Positions 7,882 through 14,041 of a stretch of 18,206 nucleotides of DNA are shown piece by piece. Each line of letters opens with the position of its first letter. The stretch's first letter is position 1. The translations under genes were made by a program, and so were the position numbers. This DNA is from Desulfurococcales archaeon (GTDB lineage Archaea > Thermoproteota > Thermoprotei_A > Sulfolobales > Desulfurococcaceae). The DNA lies in NCBI GenBank assembly GCA_015522345.1, contig WAML01000188.1:1-18206 (forward strand). Reading direction: 5' to 3'. The notes under the pieces are model-generated. The model was not told the DNA's origin and did no database searches. It saw nothing but the letters and a program-made list of their open reading frames with translations.

Positions 7882-9249
7882 TTACGTCTTTATTACGGGC
7901 TTAACCCATTTACCAAAAACTATCCATGCTAAAGTAGCTATACCAGCAACTATGTTGCTCAACGACATTGCTATCCATATACCCAGCGATCCCAGTCCTA
8001 GGGATAAAGCAAGGATATAGCCCATTAACAGCCTTAGTATCCATAGCCTTATAAGACCTATTATTGTTGGTGGGTAAGTGTGTCCAGAGCCTCTACCTAC
8101 TGCTCTACCAACAAAGAATACGCCTACAAATGGTATACTTAGAGAGAATATTCCTAGGAAACTACAGGCTTCTACAAATATGTCTTGCCTACTAGTGAAT
8201 ATACCTACTAGGTATGGGCGTAACAGTAGTATTAGAATTGATTCAATTAACGTTATAGTGAAAACTAGTAGAGAAGCTTTTATAGCAATTTCTCTAGCTC
8301 TACTATACTTTCCTGCTCCAATATTCTGTCCTACCATTATTGCTACAGGCCTCGTTAACCCCCATATACCAGCACTAGTTAAGTCGATTATCACATATCC
8401 TATAGTGTATGCAGTTGCAGCTACGACTCCAAAAGTATTAACTAGTCTTAAGTGAAACATATATGCTAGACTATTTGTACTATTTAAAATGAATACTGGA
8501 AGACCTATTTTGAAGCTCTTGATAAGCCACAGCTTCTCTATATTATCTGTAAACGATATTCTTAGATCTGGGAAGTATTTACGCGATATATACACTAAAC
8601 CGAGTAAACTAAACACTCTACTAAAAACAGTGGCTATAGCAGCTCCAACTACTCCTAGAGAAGGAATAGGTCCTAAGCCAAAGATTAGTATCGGATCTAA
8701 TACAATGTTCGCTATAGCCGATAAACCATTTACTATTGCAGGCTTTCTAGTTTCACCAATACTCTGTATAATAACGGTATATGTGGAAGCTATATACGCA
8801 AATAATACGTCAAAAGCTATTACACCAGCATAAACCATTACTTCATCGTATATCTCCTCAGGAGTTGTGATCAAGTACTTGAATATAAGAGGTCTAAGCA
8901 AAAGATATAGCAGAGCAACAGATACACCTAGGAAACTCATAAAAGTGAGAAACATAGAAGAAACCCTGCTAGCACTACTAAATTTTCTAGCACCAATATA
9001 CTGTGAAATAAAAGCAGTATTAGCCACAGCCAGTGCAGAAGCAAGAGCATTAAACAACATAAACGGGGGCCAAGCCTGTCTAGGAACAGCCATAGCAGTA
9101 TCACTATACCTACTAAGCCAATAAGTATCAACAATATTATAAGAAATATTAACAATTTGAACCATAATAAGAGGCAAAGCAAGAGAAACTAAAGTCCTCA
9201 CAATACCTCCTTCAACGATTCTCCTACGATAACCCTCAAGAGAGTGCAC
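7882..9249 (-). CDS. MATE-family multidrug/toxin exporter (second copy)
   Basis: 455-aa, 12-helix MATE exporter. EGGIVRTLVSLALPLIMVQ is the characteristic entry into helix 1, then NIVDTYWLSRYSD. The second half has FKIGLPVFILNSTNSLAYMF and AIMVGQNIGAGKYSRAREIA, the GQxxGAG loop. It is clearly distinct from the first MATE copy in this window and not a recent duplicate. The start is a GTG with only a weak GGGG upstream. A CTATATAG element at 9265-9272 sits rather close to it, so a start further in (GTG at 9201, preceded by GGAGGT) is possible, although the family usually includes the EG motif that this would remove. Codon choice changes strongly along the gene: isoleucine is ATT near the 5' end and ATA at the 3' end. 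The GNAT gene follows downstream. Confidence 0.9.
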   Translation of the reverse strand: MHSLEGYRRRIVEGGIVRTLVSLALPLIMVQIVNISYNIVDTYWLSRYSDTAMAVPRQAWPPFMLFNALASALAVANTAFISQYIGARKFSSASRVSSMFLTFMSFLGVSVALLYLLLRPLIFKYLITTPEEIYDEVMVYAGVIAFDVLFAYIASTYTVIIQSIGETRKPAIVNGLSAIANIVLDPILIFGLGPIPSLGVVGAAIATVFSRVFSLLGLVYISRKYFPDLRISFTDNIEKLWLIKSFKIGLPVFILNSTNSLAYMFHLRLVNTFGVVAATAYTIGYVIIDLTSAGIWGLTRPVAIMVGQNIGAGKYSRAREIAIKASLLVFTITLIESILILLLRPYLVGIFTSRQDIFVEACSFLGIFSLSIPFVGVFFVGRAVGRGSGHTYPPTIIGLIRLWILRLLMGYILALSLGLGSLGIWIAMSLSNIVAGIATLAWIVFGKWVKPVIKT

Positions 9250-9342
9250 ACTTAATCTTCCCCGCTATATAGAGCGATACTAGAAAAACCTTCACTATCA
9301 CTGTAGGAATTTATTGATACGGTTACGACATTTTTTAGTTTT

Positions 9343-9384
9343 ATGCAAATAAACGAGTTTTAGTGTTAAAACTCAATGCAAATA
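9343..9384. repeat. Stem-loop flanked by 9-bp direct repeats
   Basis: A perfect 8-bp inverted repeat, GAGTTTTA (9355-9362), loop GTGT and TAAAACTC (9367-9374), is flanked by two direct copies of ATGCAAATA at 9343-9351 and 9376-9384. There is no T-run after the stem on either strand, so it is not an ordinary terminator. It lies about 95 bp upstream of the second MATE gene and 125 bp beyond the 3' end of the receptor gene, so a regulator-binding site is possible. Confidence 0.5.
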
Positions 9385-9449
9385 CACAATATTTAAGAGC
9401 AATACAAGTGACAAATATTTTATTCATGTAATTAAACAAACATGTTATG

Positions 9450-9466
9450 TAAGAAAAAATCAAAAA
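9450..9466 (-). terminator. T-rich terminator after the receptor gene
   Basis: On the minus strand, about 40 nt after the MCP stop codon, the sequence reads TTTTTGATTTTTTCTT. Archaeal transcription commonly ends at such T-runs without a hairpin. No other signal was seen between the MCP and the repeat at 9343-9384. Confidence 0.5.
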
Positions 9467-9507
9467 CTATATCTTTTAAAGAATCTTGTTTAAGGGTTCT
9501 TAATGTT

Positions 9508-10740
9508 TTATTGTATTCTCCCAGTTCCAGCCTTGTTGATTATATCCTGTATCTTATTGGCTATTTCTTCTAATTCTGCCGCACTAGCTGCGAGTTGTTC
9601 ACTAGCAGCAGTAGTTTCTTCTACAGCAGAGCTAACCTCCTGTGCAGCACTTGCGTTCTCCTCAGCTACACTAGCTAATTCAGTAAGTTTTTCAGATGCT
9701 TCATTTATTTTCTCATTCATTTCTAAAACATCATTACTTTGTCTTGATAGAAAGTCCGCTATTTCTAGTTGCGATTTAGACATTTTATCAACTGCGTCTA
9801 TTAGTCTCTCGGTGCCTTCTCTTGTAACTTTGATTTTCTCACTCAATGTTGTTAAAGAAGAGTCTACGTCGCGTACACTATTCTCTATCTTCGTTAGTAC
9901 ATCGCTTATTACCTCGGTGCTCTTTCTAGTGTCTTCGGCAAGTTTCCTAATTTCATCAGCTACTACAGCAAATCCTCTTCCAGCTTCTCCAGCTCTAGCT
10001 GCCTCAATTGCAGCGTTTAAGGCCAGTAGAGAGATCTGATCTGCTATATCCTTAATTCTTGCAGAAACTTCTGACACACTCTTCATAGCAGTATTTAGTC
10101 CATTCATTTTAGTTAATGTGTCTTCTAGGGATTCTATCATAGTTCTAAGCATTTCTTTTACTCTTCTACCACTTTCTAGAGATTCCTCGCCTAAGCTTCT
10201 TGCTTTTTCTATTTGGGTAAGTATGCTCTTGGCTTCTTCAGCCATAGTATTTAGCTTATCCTTTATGACTTTGAACATAGTGTCTAGTTCTTGAACTCTC
10301 TGGCTAGTTATTTGAGCACCTTTAGCTACTTCCTGTATAGCTTGTGATACCTGCTGTATACTTGTTGATATTTGGCTAGAAGCTTGTTTGACTTGTGTAG
10401 CTTGGCTCATTAGAGTTGATGAGACTTCTTTTAAATTATTAATAAAAGTCCTCAACATGCCGACAAGTTTGTTTATAGTTGTAGATAGAGTTATAGCCTC
10501 TATAGTGCCACCTATTACTGGTATTTCCTTGAGAGTGCCCCTTGCAACTTCTTTTATATGTTCAGTTATAGTCCTTATACTCTTCATAGAATATGTACTC
10601 ATTATTAACGCTACTGCACCAACCGCTATTAATGCTATAGCTGTTATCAATGCATTGTCAAATAGCATGTCAACTGTTGTAGCTACCGCTATAAACATTA
10701 TTATACTCAAAGCAACCACATGCACACTAGCAAGCTTCAC
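9508..10740 (-). CDS. Methyl-accepting chemotaxis protein without a periplasmic sensor domain
   Basis: 410-aa chemoreceptor. Two membrane helices (about residues 7-27 and 31-49) are separated by only a few residues, so there is almost no extracellular ligand domain. A divergent HAMP-like segment follows (about 50-100), then a long coiled-coil signalling domain. The conserved hairpin tip is plain: ADQISLLALNAAIEAARAG, then EAGRGFAVVADEIRKLAE (about 233-269), which contacts CheA and CheW. Likely methylation pairs are at E360-E361 and E374-E375 (AEENA, VEETTAAS), with another candidate near E185-E186. There is no C-terminal CheR-docking pentapeptide. The start is GTG with GGTGAG 5 nt upstream. 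It lies 158 nt after the short CheA gene on the same strand. It may sense membrane state, internal signals or a partner protein (inference). Confidence 0.94.
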   Translation of the reverse strand: MKLASVHVVALSIIMFIAVATTVDMLFDNALITAIALIAVGAVALIMSTYSMKSIRTITEHIKEVARGTLKEIPVIGGTIEAITLSTTINKLVGMLRTFINNLKEVSSTLMSQATQVKQASSQISTSIQQVSQAIQEVAKGAQITSQRVQELDTMFKVIKDKLNTMAEEAKSILTQIEKARSLGEESLESGRRVKEMLRTMIESLEDTLTKMNGLNTAMKSVSEVSARIKDIADQISLLALNAAIEAARAGEAGRGFAVVADEIRKLAEDTRKSTEVISDVLTKIENSVRDVDSSLTTLSEKIKVTREGTERLIDAVDKMSKSQLEIADFLSRQSNDVLEMNEKINEASEKLTELASVAEENASAAQEVSSAVEETTAASEQLAASAAELEEIANKIQDIINKAGTGRIQ

Positions 10741-10898
10741 TATAGCTCACCAATACATATATGAGGATTATGGTATAGATATAGAAGCTAGTTTACAGCG
10801 ACTAGCAGTAGAAATATGCCTATACATGGCAGCATTCATGGATTATTCTCCATATGACTGAATAACGTTTATTATGTAGAAATAGAGTTGAATGAATT

Positions 10899-12023
10899 TC
10901 ATACTCTACTCGGGTCAACAATATATACTATTTCTTTACCTTGGAAAAGAGCTATTCCATTAACTGTATCGACTATATTATTCATTAGCGTTGATGGAAC
11001 CGGTTTAACTATTAAGCTATACTCACCAATTACTTCGTCAACCCTTAATGCCCTTATGCTGTCTTTATTTTTCTCAACTAACACTATGTAGTTACCTCTA
11101 GAATCATTATTGTCTAGAAGTTTACTTGGTATTAACACCATGCCTTCATATATTATTGTGGATCTATTTTCTGTATCGTGAAGTACGTATTTAACTTTAT
11201 TAATGGGTATTCCCCATAATAGTTCATTATCTTTTACAACGAGACAATTTATAACCGATGCCTCAAGGGGTAATATAATGGTTATTTCAGTTCCTTCACC
11301 CAACCTACTACGTATTAATAGCTTTCCCCCTAGTTCATCTACTTTTTTCTTAACTACGTCTAGTCCTACACCCCTTCCACTAACTTCTGTTATTTTCTCT
11401 TTTGTAGAAAACCCTGGTGTTGTAAGAGCTTTTATTACGTCATCCCAGGTATACTGCACTAGTTTTTCTCTAGGGAAAATACCTTTTTCAATAGCTTTTC
11501 TAATTACTTTCTCCGGGTCTATTCCACGTCCGTCATCACGTACTGTAATCTTTAAGTAGGGACCACTGCGAGAAGCTTTTATCAATATAGTTCCTATGGG
11601 ATCTTTTCCCTTAGAGATTCTTTCACTAGGTTCTTCTATCCCATGATCTACTGCGTTTCTGACTATATGAACCAGGGGATCAGTTAATGCTTCAATGATC
11701 TTTTTGTCAACATATATATCTGCTCCTTCAACAACAACTTTAATCTTTTTATTAAATTTTTGAGCAAGTCTATGAGCAGTTCTTTGGAGTTTCTTAAAAA
11801 GAGGATAAAGTGGAGTTAGTCTAATCCTATATACCTCAGTATATAGTTTCTTTATTATTGATTCTGCTTCATTCACTATTTTCTCATAAATAATTTTATC
11901 AGATGTTTCTCCAACATAAATCCTAACTTGATGAATTAATTGTAGTAACTGAAGTATAGTATTAAATGCTCTATCTATATCACGTTCCTTTACATTTACT
12001 ACACTTATTTTGAATGTTTTCAT
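10899..12023 (-). CDS. cheA: CheA-type histidine kinase lacking P1 and P2 (P3-P4-P5 only)
   Basis: 374-aa CheA-family protein that begins at the dimerisation domain. About 1-75 is P3-like (two helices, ending VYRIRLTPLYPLFKKL). About 75-252 is the HATPase P4 domain with all boxes intact: N box H119-IVRNAVDHGIE (N123, D126, H127, G128), G1 box DDGRGID at 163-169, TTPGFS at 201-206, and G2 box SGRGVGLD at 215-222. About 253-374 is the CheW-like P5 domain. There is no HPt domain and no histidine in an HxxKG setting, so it cannot phosphorylate itself in the usual way. No HPt frame is found upstream either. It should therefore phosphorylate the P1 of the long CheA in this window. The ATG at 12023 has only a weak ribosome site. 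Transcribed away from the main che operon, with the MCP downstream. Confidence 0.93.
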   Translation of the reverse strand: MKTFKISVVNVKERDIDRAFNTILQLLQLIHQVRIYVGETSDKIIYEKIVNEAESIIKKLYTEVYRIRLTPLYPLFKKLQRTAHRLAQKFNKKIKVVVEGADIYVDKKIIEALTDPLVHIVRNAVDHGIEEPSERISKGKDPIGTILIKASRSGPYLKITVRDDGRGIDPEKVIRKAIEKGIFPREKLVQYTWDDVIKALTTPGFSTKEKITEVSGRGVGLDVVKKKVDELGGKLLIRSRLGEGTEITIILPLEASVINCLVVKDNELLWGIPINKVKYVLHDTENRSTIIYEGMVLIPSKLLDNNDSRGNYIVLVEKNKDSIRALRVDEVIGEYSLIVKPVPSTLMNNIVDTVNGIALFQGKEIVYIVDPSRV

Positions 12024-12131
12024 TCTCTACTAGCCCTTCTTATTTCTGCATTAGTAGTTCGACGATGAGCTATGTTATATTAGCTAAATAACGTTGAAGA
12101 CTGTTCCTCGAGATTCTACTAGTATTATTCC

Positions 12132-12148
12132 CTTTAGTGTAACTAAAG
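12132..12148. repeat. 17-bp dyad, CTTTAGT-GTA-ACTAAAG
   Basis: Perfect inverted repeat with 7-bp arms and a 3-bp centre. One arm (ACTAAAG) recurs at 12178-12184, touching the end of the neighbouring TTCGAT site. Plausible operator for a dimeric regulator. Confidence 0.5.
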
Positions 12149-12161
12149 TATCCAGGTATAT

Positions 12162-12178
12162 TTCGATTATGTATCGAA
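12162..12178. repeat. 17-bp operator-like dyad TTCGAT-N5-ATCGAA, site 1
   Basis: Perfect inverted repeat with 6-bp arms and spacer TATGT. The 9-mer TTCGATTAT is repeated directly 42 bp away at 12204, which is four helical turns. Confidence 0.6.
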
Positions 12179-12203
12179 CTAAAGATCGTTTCTATGTCTT
12201 TAC

Positions 12204-12220
12204 TTCGATTATCAGACGAT
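12204..12220. repeat. Operator-like dyad, imperfect site 2
   Basis: TTCGAT followed by spacer TATCA and then GACGAT. The left arm is perfect and the right arm keeps only the CGA core, at the same 12-bp TCG-to-CGA distance as sites 1 and 3. Confidence 0.45.
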
Positions 12221-12262
12221 AGAGTATACCATACCTGGCTATACATGATATTATCCACTGAT

Positions 12263-12279
12263 TTCGATTTTCTATCGAA
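12263..12279. repeat. 17-bp operator-like dyad TTCGAT-N5-ATCGAA, site 3
   Basis: Perfect inverted repeat with spacer TTTCT, directly upstream of the probable promoter of the rightward che operon. A bound regulator here would touch the TATA/BRE region. Confidence 0.6.
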
Positions 12280-12280
12280 G

Positions 12281-12302
12281 TAATGCATTAGTTTAATGCA
12301 TT
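12281..12302. repeat. Direct repeat TAATGCATT (two copies)
   Basis: Copies at 12281-12289 and 12294-12302, 13 bp apart. Each contains the palindrome ATGCAT. They overlap the probable TATA region of the rightward che operon. Confidence 0.45.
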
Positions 12303-12339
12303 TTTCTAAGGAGTATAGTTAGTAGGTGACGATGTCATC

Positions 12340-12558
12340 ATGAAGACTTCAAGGACTCAGCTAACAGAGCCTGTAAAACAGGCACGATTGATAATTAATC
12401 AAGTTAAACAATTGATTAAGAAAGCACTTGAAGCCGTCAAAGAAGAAAGGATAGACTATGCTGAACAACTGACTAGTCAAGCAATGAATTATCTAGAACA
12501 CTTGTCAAAACTGATTGAAACACTCGAGCATAGCATGGGTAAAGGAGGTGGAGGTTAA
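12340..12558 (+). CDS. Small helical protein heading the che operon, unrecognised
   Basis: 72-aa protein I do not recognise. It is almost entirely helical, probably a two-helix hairpin (about 5-35 and 38-65), with no membrane segment and no cysteine. It has no HPt signature (no HxxKG), so it is not an obvious phosphotransfer protein. The GKGGGG tail is encoded by a purine-rich stretch that also forms the ribosome site of the next gene, and the TAA stop abuts the cheW ATG directly. AGGTGA lies 10 nt upstream of its ATG; the intervening ATG at 12332 reaches TGA within four codons. Its position as first gene of the che operon implies a role in the signalling complex (inference). Confidence 0.75.
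   Translation: MKTSRTQLTEPVKQARLIINQVKQLIKKALEAVKEERIDYAEQLTSQAMNYLEHLSKLIETLEHSMGKGGGG
12544..12555 (+). promoter_or_regulatory. Ribosome-binding site of cheW embedded in a Gly-coding tail
   Basis: GGAGGTGGAGGT gives two overlapping perfect matches to the 16S anti-SD. It also encodes the final four glycines of the 72-aa protein, and the cheW ATG follows the TAA immediately. Confidence 0.7.
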
Positions 12559-13023
12559 ATGTCTGGCGAAGAACAACTCATAACTTTCAAGGTAGGAAAT
12601 AACGTTTATGGAGTCAACATTAAGTATGTTCGAGAAGTTGTTGAGCCAAAGAATATAGTGCAAGTACCTAAGTCACCATACTACATAGAGGGAATCATGG
12701 ATCTTAGAGGAAAACTTGTCACATTGGTCAATCTAGCTAAAGTACTAGAAATACCTACTGATGGCATGGGGATTGATGGAAATAAGATGAAGGTATTGAT
12801 AATAAACATTGAGGAACTCGACAAGAATATTTCATCAGATACAGAGATAGGGCTAATAGTAGATCATGTATTGGGCGTTATAAGGCTGAACAGTAATGGT
12901 CTGAAGAAAACGAAGATACCTAGTGAAGTCATTGACAAAGTAATTAATCGAGACGGCAAATTGATCCTAATCCTTGACGTTAAGAAAGTAATTGAACTTT
13001 TGAATTTTGACTCAATTGGGTGA
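12559..13023 (+). CDS. cheW: CheW adaptor protein (first copy)
   Basis: 154-aa CheW, the SH3-like adaptor that links chemoreceptors to CheA. The start is EEQLITFKVGNNVYGVNI, then VREVVEP, VPKSPYYIEGIMDLRG (conserved R50) and LVTLVNLAKVLEI. The second subdomain has GLIVDHVLGVIRL and ends LILILDVKKVIELL, as in the family. A loop at about 67-92 (GMGIDGNKMKV, then NIEELDKNISSDTE) is longer than in the second CheW of this window. The ATG follows the upstream stop codon without a gap and has a very strong embedded ribosome site. The TGA overlaps the ribosome site of the coiled-coil gene. This suggests tight translational coupling. Confidence 0.95.
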   Translation: MSGEEQLITFKVGNNVYGVNIKYVREVVEPKNIVQVPKSPYYIEGIMDLRGKLVTLVNLAKVLEIPTDGMGIDGNKMKVLIINIEELDKNISSDTEIGLIVDHVLGVIRLNSNGLKKTKIPSEVIDKVINRDGKLILILDVKKVIELLNFDSIG

Positions 13024-13028
13024 AATAT

Positions 13029-13238
13029 ATGAGTGGAAGACATTATTTCATAAGAAGACATGATTCACGAGAGGAGGAGCTTAGGAGAAAAATAAGTGAG
13101 ACTCTCCTCTCTGCTCAAACAAACATAGAGGAAGTAGAGAACAAAGTCTCCTCCTTTGAACGTAGACTTGAAGAAATATTGAACCGCCTTGATGAACTCG
13201 AGAATAGGCTCAAGAAGCTTGAAGAATTGTTGGAGTAA
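13029..13238 (+). CDS. Small coiled-coil protein, likely partner of the ParA-like ATPase
   Basis: 69-aa protein from the ATG at 13029, chosen because GGGTGA at 13018-13023 lies 5 nt upstream. An in-frame GTG at 13020 would add three residues but overlaps the ribosome site. The basic N-terminus (MSGRHYFIRRHD) is followed by an uninterrupted, strongly heptad-patterned helix (about 13-69) ending ENRLKKLEELLE. No membrane segment or known domain. It lies 14 nt before the ParA-like gene. ParA/MinD ATPases usually work with a small partner that stimulates ATPase or links cargo, often through a basic N-terminal tail, so this is a good candidate for that partner (inference). Confidence 0.8.
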   Translation: MSGRHYFIRRHDSREEELRRKISETLLSAQTNIEEVENKVSSFERRLEEILNRLDELENRLKKLEELLE

Positions 13239-13252
13239 TGGGGGTGATTTAG

Positions 13253-14014
13253 ATGGTTGTTGGTATAGCTATTCATTCTTATCGTGGTGGAACAGGTAAA
13301 TCGACAACTACGGCTAATCTAGCTGTAATGCTTGCATTGTATGGTAAGAAAGTTGCTACTATAGACCTTGACCTCACAAGCCCTGGACTCCACGTTATTT
13401 ACCAAGTATCGCAGTCTATGATGAAGGCAACACTAAATGACTACATATTCGGCAGAGCCGCTTTAGAGGATGTAGTAATCGATATAACTAATCAACTCGG
13501 CTTACCGAAGGGTAAGATACTATTCCTCGGTGCAAGCATGAAGCCCGAGGAAATAGCTAAACTATTGAAGGAGGGTTACTCGGAGCAGTTCTTTAGAGAA
13601 GTAACGAAGCAGTTGGGAGAAGCTTATGGAGTAGACTATGTAATCTTTGACACACATCCCGGGTTAAACGAAGACACGTTACTTGCAGTACTATCTAGTG
13701 ATGTATCAATAATGATGATGAGAATGGATAAACAAGATATAACAGGTACATACGTAACAGCACAAGTTCTCAAGAAATTCAACAAGACAAGCTATGTAGT
13801 ACTAAACATGGTTCCACCTAATATGGCACAAGCAGTAGAACTACGTTCGGAAGTGAGCAAGTTACTAGGTATCCCAGTAATAGGAGTTATACCATTCTAT
13901 CCAGAAATACTTCAGCATAGAAGTAGAGGAGTCTTTATCCTAAGACACCCAAAACACCCATACACGCTCAGGGTAAAAGAAGTTGCAGAATTCATTGTAA
14001 ACAAACTATCTTAA
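13253..14014 (+). CDS. ParA/MinD-family ATPase in a chemotaxis operon
   Basis: 253-aa P-loop ATPase of the ParA/MinD (SIMIBI) class. The deviant Walker A motif is RGGTGKST at 11-18 (K16 phosphate-binding; the usual signature lysine is Arg here). TIDLDLTSPGLHV at 37-48 is the Walker A' aspartate region (D38, D40). VIFDTHPG at 130-137 is switch II (D133), and VVLNMV at 182-187 contains the nucleotide-base Asn (N185). No MinD-like C-terminal membrane helix is evident. Such ATPases place chemoreceptor arrays or soluble clusters in some bacteria (ParC of Vibrio, PpfA of Rhodobacter), and MinD4 influences polar array placement in Haloferax. Its location between the coiled-coil gene and cheY supports the same role. 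GGTGAT lies 4 nt before the ATG. Confidence 0.93.
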   Translation: MVVGIAIHSYRGGTGKSTTTANLAVMLALYGKKVATIDLDLTSPGLHVIYQVSQSMMKATLNDYIFGRAALEDVVIDITNQLGLPKGKILFLGASMKPEEIAKLLKEGYSEQFFREVTKQLGEAYGVDYVIFDTHPGLNEDTLLAVLSSDVSIMMMRMDKQDITGTYVTAQVLKKFNKTSYVVLNMVPPNMAQAVELRSEVSKLLGIPVIGVIPFYPEILQHRSRGVFILRHPKHPYTLRVKEVAEFIVNKLS

Positions 14015-14041
14015 TCAATGCATAATAGTGGGTGATTATTT

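Larger units (their letters stand above)
12024..12339. promoter_or_regulatory. Divergent che control region with repeated operator-like sites
   Basis: Non-coding 316-bp region between the two che units. A likely TATA box for the leftward unit is AATATAAC on the minus strand at 12074-12081. For the rightward unit the TATA-like TTTAATGC (12292-12299) is near the expected position. It contains three 17-bp sites of the form TTCGAT-N5-ATCGAA (one imperfect), a different 17-bp dyad, repeated ACTAAAG (12142-12148, 12178-12184), CCAGGTAT/ATACCTGG as an inverted pair (12152-12159, 12231-12238), and a direct TAATGCATT pair. AGGTGA at 12324-12329 is the ribosome site for the 72-aa gene. A 72-codon minus frame inside the region (12070-12288) is judged spurious. 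Confidence 0.7.

Noticed and set aside
8937..9182. 81-codon Leu-rich minus frame within the second MATE gene
   Set aside because: Out-of-frame reading of a T-rich membrane-protein coding stretch; its near-pure Leu/Ile content comes from the base bias, not from a real protein.
9355..9374. Intrinsic terminator hairpin
   Set aside because: The stem is AT-rich and not followed by a T-run on either strand, so it was listed as a repeat instead.
9503..10039. Open frame of 178 codons opposite the MCP gene
   Set aside because: A Ser/Ala/Leu-rich antisense shadow of the heptad-repeat coding sequence; the opposite strand encodes an unmistakable chemoreceptor signalling domain.
10741..10898. Possible small gene between the short cheA and the MCP
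   Set aside because: Only a 23-codon minus frame without a ribosome site is present; the rest holds a TATA-like sequence and the MCP ribosome site, so I treat it as spacer or promoter.
12070..12288. 72-codon open frame on the minus strand in the che intergenic region
   Set aside because: It overlaps all the dyad repeats and the probable promoters, has no ribosome site, and its Ser/Asn/Arg/Tyr-rich product shows no domain pattern. The region fits control DNA much better.
12132..12302. CRISPR array
   Set aside because: Repeats are short, differ in type, and have unequal spacing without unique spacers of constant length.
12340..12558. Separate HPt protein supplying phosphate to CheY
   Set aside because: The 72-aa protein is helical but has no histidine in an HxxKG context, so it was not called a phosphotransfer protein.
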